From Comamonadaceae bacterium OTU4NAUVB1 (GTDB taxonomy: Bacteria; Pseudomonadota; Gammaproteobacteria; Burkholderiales; Burkholderiaceae_C): a stretch of DNA of 64,000 nucleotides. The notes beneath the pieces are model-generated. The model was not told where the DNA came from. It ran no database searches and saw nothing but the letters and a program-made list of their open reading frames with translations. Positions 20,101-27,895 of the stretch are shown here, piece by piece. Made by a program: the position numbers and the translations under genes. The DNA lies in contig CP099605.1 in assembly GCA_024372625.1 (NCBI GenBank), positions 1,860,001 through 1,924,000 on the forward strand, written 5' to 3'. The first letter of the stretch is position 1, and every line of letters begins with the position of its first letter.

Positions 20101-20506
20101 GACGATGCGCGAACTCAAGGAAGTGGGCGTGCGCCTGGCGGTCGACGACTTCGGCACGGGCTACGCGTCGCTCAGCTACCTGCGCTCGTTCCCGTTCGAC
20201 GTCATCAAAATCGATCGCCAGTTCATCGGCGACCTCGAACCCATCACCGGTGGCCGCGCGATCGTGCAGGCGATCCTGGCGCTGGGCAAGGCGCTCGGGC
20301 TCACGGTGACGGCCGAGGGCGTGGAGACCGACCGCCAGCTGGAGATGCTGGTGGAAGACCACTGCAGCGAGGTCCAGGGCTTCCTGCTCGCGCGTCCGAT
20401 GGCCGCGGCCCAGCTGGGCGCGCTGTACTGGAACGACGACGACGACGCGCGCCCCACGGGTCCGAGGAAGACGCCCCGGGACGCGACGCTGCGACTGATC
20501 GGTTGA
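17174..20506 (+). CDS. five-PAS GGDEF-EAL cyclic-di-GMP protein
   Basis: 1110-residue cytoplasmic protein joining five PAS domains (about residues 60-660) to a diguanylate cyclase domain (GGDEF at 748-752 in ARIGGDEF) and a phosphodiesterase domain (EAL at 875-877, DDFGTG at 991-996, KID, AEGVE). Both catalytic motifs are intact, so either activity is possible. No I-site RxxD is evident just before GGDEF. The PAS units resemble those of BdlA/Aer-type sensors (GYRLEEIVGRHH, REVWLQATYNPI) and keep an exact 122-residue period. No membrane helix is present. The GTG at 17174 has AGCGGA five bases before it; the ATG at 17249 is an alternative. A GAF gene follows after 25 bases. Confidence 0.9.
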   Translation: MGKADKSPQAARVDADTQADPPGPAMNPALTPRPVPAEFDDAPAPTVHKGLVLQSSEELRALNNSFASLVMHPSGRIIRANNRFLRECGYEPEDIAGIDIAVLSPTADGLAESAARDWRCVLDGRASGVERLRLHKDGTLHWIEAFYTLLKDGEGRIAQVVELSRDITERVLRTADEQGQVRAINASQAVVEFALDGTVLDANAIFLDAMGYRLEDVVGQHHRRFVAPDEADSPSYAGFWSRLAAGHHHAGEYRRIAKDGREVWLQATYNPIRDPLGRPLKVVKYAADVTRERLMLAEFQWQVMALRKSHCVITFDMHGVVLDANDHFLQALGYRLEEIVGRHHRIFVDPAHTHGAEYAAFWHALEAGHHQSGQYLRIGRDGREVWLQANYSPVFDMAGRLIKVVKYATVITEEKRRQAEHQGQIAAIHKAQSVVAFHLDGSVIDANENFLDLMGYRLSDVRGRHHRMFVEPELGASAGYAAFWQALGRGTYQSGEFKRIGKDGREVWLQATYNPIMDVTGRPTKVIKYATDITREKLRGADFQSQITAIDKSQGTMTLSLEGVILNANANLLATLGYRLEDIVGRDHAILLEPEVAGTPAYEAFWDTLRSGQFVSGRYKRIGRDGREIWLQASYNPIFDLDGELDRVMKFAIDITADVAMAEAFEDARRQAHHDAATSLPNRIRLASFLSTHLTDERSRLAVMYLDLDRFKAINDTHGHHVGDKVLGAVADRLRRSLRADQIAARIGGDEFVIAAPHLNEEEITRYCQHVLELLAAPIVHDGGELFIGASIGIAMAPNDGTSPDELLRAADTALYRSKHNGRGTYCFFSTRMNDRLQASRRLTDDMRRGIAAGEFYLEFQPRFDAHTQTIRSAEALVRWHHPEHGRMAPDLFIPLAERSGLILPLGDWVLLTACQTARDWPGIGVSVNVSPVQFRDGRLVERVRHALEASGLAPGRLEIELTEGVLLEDAKRAGATMRELKEVGVRLAVDDFGTGYASLSYLRSFPFDVIKIDRQFIGDLEPITGGRAIVQAILALGKALGLTVTAEGVETDRQLEMLVEDHCSEVQGFLLARPMAAAQLGALYWNDDDDARPTGPRKTPRDATLRLIG
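17351..19180 (+). repeat. five tandem PAS-encoding units, 366-bp period
   Basis: Within the GGDEF-EAL gene, the GY(R/E)xxD/E motif starts at 17438, 17804, 18170, 18536 and 18902, exactly 366 bases apart. The tryptophan of the W(L/I)(Q/E)A motif follows the same step (residues 142, 264, 386, 508, 630). Unit boundaries given here are approximate. The first unit is the most diverged; units 2-5 are close to one another. This points to tandem duplication without later insertion or deletion. Confidence 0.85.
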
Positions 20507-20531
20507 CCCCCTCCCTCCCCTTCATCGATCC

Positions 20532-21245
20532 ATGCCCAACGCCCGCCACCTGTCCGACCAGGAACTCATCGACATCTCGCACCACTGGCGCCGTCTCGCG
20601 CTCGCGGGCGACGCCAGCGCCCGTGACGAGGCCCGCCGTCACGAGGTCGAACTCCGCCGCCGCCTCGGTGTGCCCGATCCCTCGGAGGCGCTGCTGCAGG
20701 CTTCCAGCGGTGGCGCGAGGAACGCCGAACGGGAGGCCGGCCTGCCGCTCGCGGCGGCGGACATCGCCAGCCAGTTCATCATCGCCACCGCCGATGCGTC
20801 GACGCGGTCGGCCGAGGCGCTGCAGGACCTGCTGCACAACCTGCGCATCCTGCTGGACATGGACATCGCGTTCGTGGCGGAGTTCGTCGAAGGCCGGAAG
20901 GTCTACCGGCGCATCGACCACGCCCAGGGAGATGCCTTCGCCGTCAAGGCCGGCGACTCGGCACCGCTGGAGAGCACGCTGTGCCAACGCGTGGTCGACG
21001 GTCGCCTGCCGTCGCAGCTCGGCGACACCTCGACCGAGCCGATGCTCTCGACGCTGGCCGTGCAGAAGGCCCTGAACATCGGCGCCTACCTCAGCGCGCC
21101 GGTGGTCCTGCGCGACGGCAGCGTCTACGGAACCCTGTGCTGCATCAGCCACTCGACGCGCACGGCCCTCGGCAGCCGGCAGATCGACGCCCTGCGTTAT
21201 GTCGCGGGCATCGTCGCGGCCGAACTCGACAAGCACCGGGGCTGA
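20532..21245 (+). CDS. GAF-domain protein
   Basis: 237-residue cytoplasmic protein. The N-terminal 60 residues are helical and charged (MPNARHLSDQELIDISHHWR). A GAF domain fills about residues 90-235, with LRILLDMDIAFVAEFVEG, the internal ESTLCQRVVDGR and YLSAPVVLRDGSVYGTLCC, a common arrangement in GAF sensors that bind small molecules or contact signalling enzymes. There is no output domain. It lies 25 bases after the GGDEF-EAL gene, probably in the same transcript, so a link to cyclic-di-GMP signalling is plausible but inferred from position. Confidence 0.82.
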   Translation: MPNARHLSDQELIDISHHWRRLALAGDASARDEARRHEVELRRRLGVPDPSEALLQASSGGARNAEREAGLPLAAADIASQFIIATADASTRSAEALQDLLHNLRILLDMDIAFVAEFVEGRKVYRRIDHAQGDAFAVKAGDSAPLESTLCQRVVDGRLPSQLGDTSTEPMLSTLAVQKALNIGAYLSAPVVLRDGSVYGTLCCISHSTRTALGSRQIDALRYVAGIVAAELDKHRG

Positions 21246-21272
21246 CCGGGCGACCGCCGGTGCGGCGTCGGA

Positions 21273-21509
21273 TCAGTCCAGGGTCGTTCGCGAGAACCAT
21301 GCCCTGACCTCTTCGGCAAAGGCGTCCTGGGCGGCACGCGATGCCTCGTGGGCCTGCTGCCAGGCACGGGTTTCCTCGTGGCCGGCGCCGGTGCGGCGTC
21401 CGAGCGCTTCCCAGGCGCTTCGCTCGGCATCCGCGGCGGCGTTCGCCTTTTCGCGTGCCGCCAGAAACGAGGCGGAGAACCCGGACGATGGCGTAGTGAT
21501 GTCGTTCAT
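21273..21509 (-). CDS. small helical protein of unknown function
   Basis: 78-residue Ala-rich, mostly helical protein starting MNDITTPSSGFSASFLAARE, with many charged residues and one or two coiled-coil-like heptads; it ends AEEVRAWFSRTTLD. I start at 21509; the frame is open to an ATG at 21548, which would add 13 residues unlike the rest. No clear ribosome site is seen at either. No signal or membrane segment. It converges on the GAF gene. I do not recognise the family. Confidence 0.5.
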   Translation of the reverse strand: MNDITTPSSGFSASFLAAREKANAAADAERSAWEALGRRTGAGHEETRAWQQAHEASRAAQDAFAEEVRAWFSRTTLD

Positions 21510-21690
21510 GGCTGGTTTATTGCAGAGACCCGCCACCCGCCATGTCATCGAAAACCCCGGGATGGCATGGATTCACGACCCCATGAAGGAAGCACCGCCA
21601 CCAATGCGCGAAACAGCCCGGCCAAGCATGGTCAGCGAACAGCGAGGCGTACTGGATATTTGCCAATCGCCGAACAGCACGCCAGACGTG

Positions 21691-21725
21691 AAAATGCCCT
21701 GCTACCGGTTCGATAGCAGGGCATT
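21691..21725 (-). terminator. intrinsic terminator of tRNA-Asn
   Basis: A perfect 12-bp stem (21725-21714 with 21704-21693 on the minus strand) and nine-base loop, with a short T run (TTTT, 21694-21691). It lies 23 bases beyond the 3' end of the tRNA. Confidence 0.8.
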
Positions 21726-21747
21726 CAGTCGCCTTGCGGCTTGTAGG

Positions 21748-21823
21748 TGGCTCCTCGACCTGGGCTCGAACCAGGGACCTACGGATTAACAGTCCGGCGC
21801 TCTACCAACTGAGCTATCGAGGA
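21748..21823 (-). tRNA. tRNA-Asn (GUU)
   Basis: A full cloverleaf can be read on the minus strand: acceptor TCCTCGA pairing with TCGAGGA, D arm with AGCTCAGTTGG, anticodon loop CTGTTAA with anticodon GTT, T arm GGTTCGAGCC, discriminator G and an encoded CCA (21750-21748). Length 76 with CCA. It has its own promoter and terminator; no integrase or duplicated 3' end flanks it. Confidence 0.96.
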
Positions 21824-22125
21824 ACAAGCCTCAGATTATAGCGTTGCTTTTTTCACTTTGTCCAGTGCGGGTCGAAGCGAAACGAAATTCCAACAGCACG
21901 CAGGTGGACGATGATGATTCGACCGTCATGACCCTGTGCGAGCGTCTTCGATGCCATGATGAGTTCATTGCTGCTCGCCAATTCGCGTCACCCGTTCACA
22001 GCGATCGCGAACCAGCCTGCTGGCTGTCCGACGAACCTCCCCTCCATGTCGATTCCAACCAACGCACATTTCCCACTCGACACACCGCGAGATACTCGGA
22101 CCGGGTCGTCTTGGTGGCAGGCGAC
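21824..22125. other. 302-base gap between tRNA-Asn and aat
   Basis: The first 40 bases hold the tRNA-Asn promoter on the minus strand. The rest is AT-richer than most of the window and must hold the aat promoter; I see no convincing promoter, RNA or small gene in it. A frame open from 21844 joins aat in phase, but its extra 94 residues look unlike Aat proteins. Confidence 0.5.
21835..21864 (-). promoter_or_regulatory. promoter of tRNA-Asn
   Basis: On the minus strand TGGACA (21864-21859) and a perfect TATAAT (21840-21835) are 18 bases apart, with the tRNA 5' end 11 bases after the -10 box. This is one of the best sigma-70 promoter matches in the window. Confidence 0.75.
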
Positions 22126-22884
22126 ATGACGAAACCGCTTCCCTGGCTCGAACCCGGTCAATGCGTCCCGGACGCCGCATCGGCATGGGGGCCGGACGAT
22201 CCCGCGCCAGGACTGCTGGCTGCCGGGGGCTCGCTCGATGTCCAGACGCTGCGCGATGCCTATGGCAAGGCCGTCTTTCCATGGTTCAGCGACGGGCAGC
22301 CTATTCTGTGGTGGAGTCCCGACCCCAGGATGGCGCTGGAGCCGGCGTCCTTTCGTCTGCATCGATCGTTCCGGAAGACCTTGCAGGCATTCCGCACGGA
22401 CACGCGTTGCGAGGTCCGCATCGATCATGACTTCGAAGCCGTGATTCGCGCGTGCGCAACCACGGCGCGGCCAGGCCAGCCAGGGACGTGGATCGTGCCA
22501 TCGATGATCGAGGCCTACGTGGCGCTGCATCAGGCCGGCTTCGCGCACAGCATCGAGACGTGGATCGATGGAAAAATGGTCGGTGGCCTCTACTGCGTGG
22601 CCCTGGGACGCGCGGTGTTCGGCGAATCGATGTTCGCGCATCGTCCGGATGCCTCCAAGACGGCCTTGGCCGCGCTCGTCTGTCTCTGCCTGCACGAGCA
22701 CGTCGAGCTGATCGACTGTCAGCAGTACACCGCTCACCTCTCCAGCCTCGGCGCCCGGGAAATCTCACGCCCGCAGTTGCTGACGCACGTCGCAGGGGCC
22801 CGGAACCAGACGGCGCTCGATTGGCATTTCGACCCCGTATACTGGTCCGGACTGTTGCAACGGCCACCTGCTTCATCGACGTGA
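22126..22884 (+). CDS. aat: leucyl/phenylalanyl-tRNA--protein transferase
   Basis: N-end-rule enzyme of 252 residues that adds Leu or Phe from tRNA to proteins with N-terminal Arg or Lys, marking them for ClpAP. Family motifs are clear: LPWL near the start, [53 protein letters not shown] and [17 protein letters not shown] start at 22126 (MTKPLPWL) because homologues begin there. Its stop overlaps the bpt start by GTGA, so both N-end-rule transferases are made from one transcript. Confidence 0.95.
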   Translation: MTKPLPWLEPGQCVPDAASAWGPDDPAPGLLAAGGSLDVQTLRDAYGKAVFPWFSDGQPILWWSPDPRMALEPASFRLHRSFRKTLQAFRTDTRCEVRIDHDFEAVIRACATTARPGQPGTWIVPSMIEAYVALHQAGFAHSIETWIDGKMVGGLYCVALGRAVFGESMFAHRPDASKTALAALVCLCLHEHVELIDCQQYTAHLSSLGAREISRPQLLTHVAGARNQTALDWHFDPVYWSGLLQRPPASST

Positions 22885-23630
22885 CGCACCTCAAGGACCT
22901 TCCTTTCCACGCCTTGCAGTTCTACGCGACGGCGTCCTATCCGTGCAGCTACCTGCCCGACCGACAGGCTCGCTCCCAAGTCGCCACCCCCAGCCATCTG
23001 ATTCACAGCGACGCGTATTCCGATCTGGTGCGTCAAGGTTTCCGACGCAGTGGCATGTTCACCTACCGCCCCTATTGCGACGGCTGCAATGCTTGCACGC
23101 CCCTTCGGGTGCCGGTCGACCGCTTCAAGTCCAATCGCAGTCAACGTCGCGCCTGGACGAGGCACGGCGATCTGCAGGTGCGCATTCTCAAGCTGTGTTT
23201 CATTCCGGAGCACTACAAGCTCTATCTCCGCTATCAGAGTCATCGCCATGCGGGCGGGGGCATGGACCACGACAGCATCGATCAGTACACCCAGTTCCTG
23301 CTGCAGAGCCGTGTCAACTCGAGGCTCGTCGAGTTTCGCGAAACACTTCCCAACGGCGATGCGGGTGAGTTGAAGATGGTGTCGATCCTCGACGTGCTCG
23401 ACGATGGCCTCTCAGCCGTCTATACCTTCTATGAGACGGATGCGGGCGCTGCCTACGGCACCTATGGCGTGCTGTGGCAGATCGAACAGGCGCGTCGGTT
23501 GTCGCTGCCTTATGTCTACCTCGGTTACTGGATCGCCGAGAGTCCCAAGATGGCTTACAAGAAGCACTTTCGTCCGTGCGAGATGTTGATCGAGGGGCAG
23601 TGGAAAGACGAAAGCGATTTCACCAAGTAA
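22881..23630 (+). CDS. bpt: aspartate/glutamate leucyltransferase (arginyltransferase family)
   Basis: Bpt-type leucyl transferase, 249 residues, adding Leu to proteins with N-terminal Asp or Glu in the bacterial N-end rule. Starts with GTG at 22881 inside the aat stop (GTGA). The ATE N-terminal domain carries [14 protein letters not shown], including the conserved Cys residues, preceded by [10 protein letters not shown]; the C-terminal GNAT-like domain has [10 protein letters not shown] and [17 protein letters not shown]. Aat and Bpt act on complementary residues, and their coupling here fits joint control of protein turnover. Confidence 0.94.
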   Translation: MTHLKDLPFHALQFYATASYPCSYLPDRQARSQVATPSHLIHSDAYSDLVRQGFRRSGMFTYRPYCDGCNACTPLRVPVDRFKSNRSQRRAWTRHGDLQVRILKLCFIPEHYKLYLRYQSHRHAGGGMDHDSIDQYTQFLLQSRVNSRLVEFRETLPNGDAGELKMVSILDVLDDGLSAVYTFYETDAGAAYGTYGVLWQIEQARRLSLPYVYLGYWIAESPKMAYKKHFRPCEMLIEGQWKDESDFTK

Positions 23631-23633
23631 AAT

Positions 23634-23659
23634 TGCAACCTGGCTTTCTTTGGGTTGCA
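23634..23659. promoter_or_regulatory. short inverted repeat before the IclR gene
   Basis: TGCAACC (23634-23640) and GGTTGCA (23653-23659) are exact inverted repeats separated by 12 bases, ending three bases before the iclR-type ATG. It could be an autoregulatory operator or part of the bpt mRNA end. Seven-base arms can occur by chance. Confidence 0.3.
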
Positions 23660-23662
23660 TCC

Positions 23663-24475
23663 ATGACAAAACCACATTCAGACATACCCGCAACGCCCGT
23701 CATCCAGGTGATCGAACGGATGTTCGCCCTCATCGATGTACTGGCATCCAGACCGGATGCGATCTCGCTGAAGGAGATCAGCGAGAAGACGGGTCTCCAT
23801 CCGTCGACCACCCATCGGATCCTCAACGATCTGGCCGTCGGACGCTTTGTCGATCGTCCTGCCGCTGGCAGCTACCGTCTCGGGATGCGATTGCTCGAAC
23901 TCGGCAACCTCGTCAAGGGACGCCTCAGCGTCCGTGATGCCGCATTGGTTCCGATGCGCGAACTCCACAAGCTCATCCAACAGCCGGTGAACTTGAGTTT
24001 TCGACAGGGCGACGAGATCGTCTACATCGAGCGAGCCTTCAGCGAACGCTCAGGCATGCAGGTCGTGCGCGCGATCGGTGGCAGAGCCCCCCTGCACCTG
24101 ACGTCCACCGGAAAGCTTTTTCTGGCGGCGGAAGAACCACAGCGCGTTCGCAGCTATGCGGCACGCACCGGTCTCTCCGGCCACACACGCAACAGCATCA
24201 CGCAACTCTCGGTCCTGGAAAAGGAATTGGCCAGAGCAAGACAGCAAGGCATCGCGCGAGACAACGAGGAATTGGAACTCGGTGTGCGTTGCATGGCCGC
24301 CGGCATCTACGACGACCAGAACAAGCTGATCGCAGGTCTCTCCATCTCGGCACCGGCAGACCGGCTCGACGACAACTGGCTGCCGAAACTACAGGCGACC
24401 GCCGACGAGATCTCGAATGCACTGGGCTTCAGCGCCGACACGATCTCCAGCGACATCGGATCGCATCACTCCTGA
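23663..24475 (+). CDS. IclR-family transcriptional regulator
   Basis: 270-residue regulator. A winged helix-turn-helix occupies about residues 12-75 (SLKEISEKTGLHPSTTHRIL), followed by the IclR effector-binding domain (about 90-255) with RAPLHLTSTGKLFLA, LGVRCMAAGIYDD and LIAGLSISAPADRL. The ATG at 23663 is chosen because homologues begin just before the helix-turn-helix. It sits 32 bases after bpt and no catabolic gene is nearby, so its target and ligand are unknown. No clear ribosome site precedes it. Confidence 0.9.
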   Translation: MTKPHSDIPATPVIQVIERMFALIDVLASRPDAISLKEISEKTGLHPSTTHRILNDLAVGRFVDRPAAGSYRLGMRLLELGNLVKGRLSVRDAALVPMRELHKLIQQPVNLSFRQGDEIVYIERAFSERSGMQVVRAIGGRAPLHLTSTGKLFLAAEEPQRVRSYAARTGLSGHTRNSITQLSVLEKELARARQQGIARDNEELELGVRCMAAGIYDDQNKLIAGLSISAPADRLDDNWLPKLQATADEISNALGFSADTISSDIGSHHS

Positions 24476-24514
24476 TCAACGGCGGACCGGGTCCTTTGTC
24501 GGGCGACCCAGCGA

Positions 24515-25684
24515 TCAATCGCCTGCGGAGTGCGGCATCCCGGCAGTCTGCAGACCCGGCGACATCAGATGCGTCGCTTCCACCCAGCGGCGCACACGCT
24601 CGGCATCGCCGATGCGACTGAGTTTGCCCGCCGAATCCAGAAAGACCATGATGAGCTTGCGACCAGCGATCTTGGTCTGCATGACCAAGCACTGCCCGGC
24701 CTCGGAGATGTACCCGGTCTTCTGAACGCCGATGTTCCAGTCCGGACTCCTCACCAACCGGTTCGTCGTGTTGTATTGCAATGTCCGATTGCCCACGGCC
24801 ACTTGGTAATTGGGCGAGGTCGAGAGTTCGCGAACGGTCGGATTGGAAGAAGCGGCATTCACCAGAAGCGCGAGATCCTGCGCGCTCGATTGGTTCCGAC
24901 TCGACAGTCCGGTCGGCTCGACATAGACGGTATCGCGCATGCCCAGCATCTTCGCCTTGGCGTTCATCATGCTCACGAACGTCGACAGGCCACCGGGATA
25001 GGTCCGTCCCAGCGCGTGAGCGGCGCGATTCTCGCTGGACATCAGCGCGAGATGCAGAAGTTCGCCTCGGGACAATGTCGTGCCGATGCGCAGGCGGGAA
25101 CTGCTGCCTTTTTCCGTGTCGACGTCATCCTGGGTGATGGCCACCAGTTCGTCCATGGGCAGCCGCGCCTCGCTCACCAGCAATCCGGTCATGAGCTTGG
25201 TGATCGAAGCGATGGGCAGCACGGCATGGTCGTTCTTGCTGAAGAGCACTTCGCGCGTGTCCTGATCGATGACGAGGGCTGCGCTCGACTTGAGGTCCAG
25301 CGCATCCTCGGTGCCATGGAGACCCGCGATCTGGCCGTACGACAGACGCGGCGATTCGGCGAAACGCGCGACCGATCGGCGCTCGACGGCAACGACGGTC
25401 TTGCCTCCGCGCTTGCGCAGCGTGGCCACGATGTTGCGGCCAGCACTGACCGACTTCTCCACCGTGGCGGACGCCTTGCCGGACCTGGGCACGGCAACCA
25501 CCGACGCCGCGCTCCTGCGCTTCGTCTCGATCGAGACTTGCGCTTTCTTGGCGATCACCGGTTTTTTGGTCGCAGCCTGGACACCTGACGCCAACAACAC
25601 CGTTGCACACAATGCGGCGATGGTCATGCGGACGCCAGACATCAGACGCTGGTTCGAAACTCGATTTCTACGGGCTTCCGACAT
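24515..25684 (-). CDS. pbpG: D-alanyl-D-alanine endopeptidase, PBP7 type
   Basis: Periplasmic penicillin-binding endopeptidase, 389 residues, that cuts DD cross-links in peptidoglycan. Signal peptide at residues 20-38 (ending GVQAA). A basic, low-complexity region of about 85 residues precedes the S11 peptidase domain, with active-site SITK (Ser160, Lys163), SEN (217-219) and KTG (322-324) all present. The start at 25684 has GGAG eight bases upstream; an in-frame ATG 72 codons further up adds sequence unlike the family. A weak promoter (TTGCAT, 17 bases, TACACT) lies about 60 bases upstream. The long basic insert is larger than in E. coli PBP7. Confidence 0.9.
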   Translation of the reverse strand: MSEARRNRVSNQRLMSGVRMTIAALCATVLLASGVQAATKKPVIAKKAQVSIETKRRSAASVVAVPRSGKASATVEKSVSAGRNIVATLRKRGGKTVVAVERRSVARFAESPRLSYGQIAGLHGTEDALDLKSSAALVIDQDTREVLFSKNDHAVLPIASITKLMTGLLVSEARLPMDELVAITQDDVDTEKGSSSRLRIGTTLSRGELLHLALMSSENRAAHALGRTYPGGLSTFVSMMNAKAKMLGMRDTVYVEPTGLSSRNQSSAQDLALLVNAASSNPTVRELSTSPNYQVAVGNRTLQYNTTNRLVRSPDWNIGVQKTGYISEAGQCLVMQTKIAGRKLIMVFLDSAGKLSRIGDAERVRRWVEATHLMSPGLQTAGMPHSAGD

Positions 25685-26008
25685 CAAAAGTTCTCCAGCG
25701 ACAACGACCATGGCTCCGCAGTGTATCGAAATCAAAAAAAGCATGCAATGACAATTACTTGCGCTTCTTTCTTCATTCGAAACCAAAAGGCTACTTAAAG
25801 CTGGAGTCGGCGTGTAAATCTCAGGGAATTCGGCTCGCGGAGATGCGCTGACATCGATTACGCTGAGGAATCGAGCACGACGAGTCCAGAAGAAGGACAA
25901 CGCTCTTCATTGCGTCGTCGCCGACGTGCAGAGCACCGATGAAGAGGCAACATTGAAATTCAATGCGCCCCTTCCCGGCCGCGGGAGGCGACCGGGCGCG
26001 GGTGTCGA
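25685..26008. other. 324-base gap between leuA and pbpG
   Basis: The region is AT-rich for this genome. Near 25740 it holds a probable pbpG promoter on the minus strand. At 25951-25965 there is a CATTGAA-A-TTCAATG palindrome, and 8-bp arms (CTCTTCAT/ATGAAGAG) flank about 25910-25945. No T-tract hairpin that would clearly end the leuA transcript is visible, and I see no gene in it. Confidence 0.4.
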
Positions 26009-27715
26009 TCAGTCTTGAACGACGGTCGTCGCCCTCGCTGCTGCGATGCCTTGACCGCGGGCGCGCTCGACGCCGGAGACGATGGCCTTGAGTGACGCCG
26101 AAATGATGTTCGCGTCCTGCCCGACGCCAAAAAGCGTGTGCTTCTCGTCGACACGCAGTTCAAGGTACGCCATCGCCTGCGCATCCGCACCTTCGCCGAT
26201 CGCGTGTTGGTGATAGTCGACCACACGGATCGAGTGTCCGGTCATTTGCGACAGGGCATGAATGAAGGCATCGATCGGACCGTTGCCGCGGCCCTCGATC
26301 TTGTGTGTCTCGCCATCCCAGGCAAGTTCGGCCCGCAGGATCACCGTCGATGCACTGCCTTCCCCGACCTCCTCCAGCACCCGATGCTGCGGACCCGCGA
26401 CCGTGCGCACGTGGTACTCGTCCTCGAAGAGTCGCCACAGATCGGCGGCGTTGAGTTCCTTGCCTGCCACGTCCATCACCCGTTGAACGACTTGGCTGAA
26501 CTCCATCTGAAGTCGCCGGGGCAATTCGAGTCCGTACTCGCTCTCGAGCAGGTAGGCAATGCCGCCCTTGCCCGACTGGCTGTTCACGCGAATCACGGCT
26601 TCATAGCTCCGACCCACGTCCTTGGGATCGATCGGGAGGTAGGGCATGTCCCAGATGTCGCCGTCCTTCCGGGCCGCGAAGGCCTTCTTGATGGCGTCCT
26701 GGTGCGATCCGGAGAAAGAGGTATAGACCAGATCGCCCACATAGGGATGGCGCGGATGCACGGCCATCTGGTTGCATCGCTCGACCGTGGCCCTGATCTC
26801 ATCGATGTTGGAAAAGTCGAGTCCGGGTGCGACCCCTTGCGTGTAGAGATTGAGCGCGACGTTCACGAGATCGAGGTTGCCGGTCCTCTCGCCATTGCCG
26901 AAGAGACATCCCTCGATGCGGTCAGCTCCCGCCATCAGCGCGAATTCACCGGCCGCCGTTCCGGTTCCGCGGTCGTTGTGGGGATGGACGCACAACACGA
27001 TGGCATCGCGCCGCTCCAGATGGCGGTGCATCCACTCGATCATGTCCGCGAAGATGTTCGGCGTCGAGTGCTCGACGGTGGACGGGAGGTTGACGATGCA
27101 TTTGCGCTCGGACGTCGGCGCCCAGACCGCGGTGACGGCATCGACCACGCGCTTGGAAAATGCGAGATCGGTGCCGGAGAACATCTCCGGTGAATACTGG
27201 AATGTCCATTGCGTCTCCGGCTGCTTGGCGGCGCAGTCGTCGAACATGCGGGCGTGCGTGGTGGCGAGCTCGACGATCTCGTCCTCGTTCATGCCGAGCA
27301 CCACACGACGCATGATCGGTGCCACCGCGTTGTAGAGGTGGACGATGGCACGTGGCGCACCCTGCAGCGATTCGAACGTCCGCGTGATCAGGTGATCGCG
27401 CGCCTGCGTCAGCACCTGAATCGTGACGTCATCGGGAATTCGATCCTCCTCGATGAGCTTGCGGACGAAGTCGAACTCCACCTGCGACGCGGATGGGAAT
27501 CCGACCTCGATTTCCTTGAATCCTATGGACACCAGCGTTTCGAACATGCGCATCTTGCGTGCGATGTCCATTGGCTCGACGAGGGCCTGGTTACCGTCGC
27601 GCAGGTCCGTCGACAACCAGATCGGCGCCTTCGTCAGGACGGCATCGGGCCAGGTGCGGTCCTTCAGACCGATGGGTGCGAAGGCGCGGTACTTGGTGTC
27701 GGGTTGCTTCAACAT
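26009..27715 (-). CDS. leuA: 2-isopropylmalate synthase
   Basis: First committed enzyme of leucine synthesis, condensing acetyl-CoA with 2-oxoisovalerate. 568 residues, the long LeuA class. The HMGL-type TIM barrel carries [15 protein letters not shown] near the start, the metal site [14 protein letters not shown] and [10 protein letters not shown]; a C-terminal regulatory domain (about residues 430-550) has [14 protein letters not shown] and would bind leucine for feedback control. It is last in the minus-strand run ilvI-ilvH-ilvC-pssA-leuA, but a leader peptide and attenuator (27756-27867) directly upstream show it has its own leucine-sensitive control. Confidence 0.97.
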   Translation of the reverse strand: MLKQPDTKYRAFAPIGLKDRTWPDAVLTKAPIWLSTDLRDGNQALVEPMDIARKMRMFETLVSIGFKEIEVGFPSASQVEFDFVRKLIEEDRIPDDVTIQVLTQARDHLITRTFESLQGAPRAIVHLYNAVAPIMRRVVLGMNEDEIVELATTHARMFDDCAAKQPETQWTFQYSPEMFSGTDLAFSKRVVDAVTAVWAPTSERKCIVNLPSTVEHSTPNIFADMIEWMHRHLERRDAIVLCVHPHNDRGTGTAAGEFALMAGADRIEGCLFGNGERTGNLDLVNVALNLYTQGVAPGLDFSNIDEIRATVERCNQMAVHPRHPYVGDLVYTSFSGSHQDAIKKAFAARKDGDIWDMPYLPIDPKDVGRSYEAVIRVNSQSGKGGIAYLLESEYGLELPRRLQMEFSQVVQRVMDVAGKELNAADLWRLFEDEYHVRTVAGPQHRVLEEVGEGSASTVILRAELAWDGETHKIEGRGNGPIDAFIHALSQMTGHSIRVVDYHQHAIGEGADAQAMAYLELRVDEKHTLFGVGQDANIISASLKAIVSGVERARGQGIAAARATTVVQD

Positions 27716-27755
27716 GACGGTTCTTTCGATGAAAGGAAAAATCCATCAGCAACCC

Positions 27756-27793
27756 CAAACAAAACGGCCCGTTGCTGATGCGAACGGGCCGTT
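27756..27793 (-). terminator. leuA attenuator (terminator hairpin)
   Basis: On the minus strand an 11-bp perfect stem (27793-27783 with 27773-27763) and nine-base loop runs into TTTTGTTT (27763-27756), 40 bases before leuA. Its left arm contains GCCCGTT, which can instead pair with AACGGGC (27831-27825) inside the leader-peptide gene, giving the competing anti-terminator expected for attenuation. Confidence 0.88.
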
Positions 27794-27813
27794 GGTACAG
27801 GGACGCGCGTGCG

Positions 27814-27867
27814 CTACCTTATCCGCCCGTTGGGAAGGAGTAGTAGGGCTAGCGAAATCTTGCTCAT
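27814..27867 (-). CDS. leuL: leucine leader peptide
   Basis: 17-codon reading frame that reads MSKISLALLLLPNGRIR and stops with TAG. Five of its residues are Leu, four of them consecutive, encoded CTA, CTA, CTA, CTC and CTT; CTA is rare in such a GC-rich genome, which would sharpen ribosome stalling when leucyl-tRNA is short. The codons after the Leu run contain AACGGGC, able to pair with the left arm of the downstream terminator. No ribosome site is visible; TACATT ten bases before the ATG could be a -10 box, so translation may be leaderless. Function is inferred from structure and position before leuA. Confidence 0.85.
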   Translation of the reverse strand: MSKISLALLLLPNGRIR

Positions 27868-27895
27868 GGAGCGGGAGAATGTAGCACAGGCCATT

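Noticed and set aside
17141..20362. Long minus-strand frame opposite the GGDEF-EAL gene
   Set aside because: Its repeated pattern merely mirrors the PAS repeats of the real gene; no start site or domain supports it.
21748..21823. tRNA-Asn as an integration site of a genomic island
   Set aside because: No integrase, no duplicated tRNA 3' end and only core genes on both sides. The same holds for tRNA-Gly at 59231-59304.
21844..22125. N-terminal extension of aat from an upstream ATG
   Set aside because: The 94 extra residues are unlike Aat proteins, and the tRNA-Asn promoter overlaps the start of that frame.
25951..25965. CATTGAA-A-TTCAATG palindrome after leuA as an operator or terminator
   Set aside because: It has no T-tract and is downstream of leuA but not directly upstream of the pbpG promoter; seven-base arms are too short to call.
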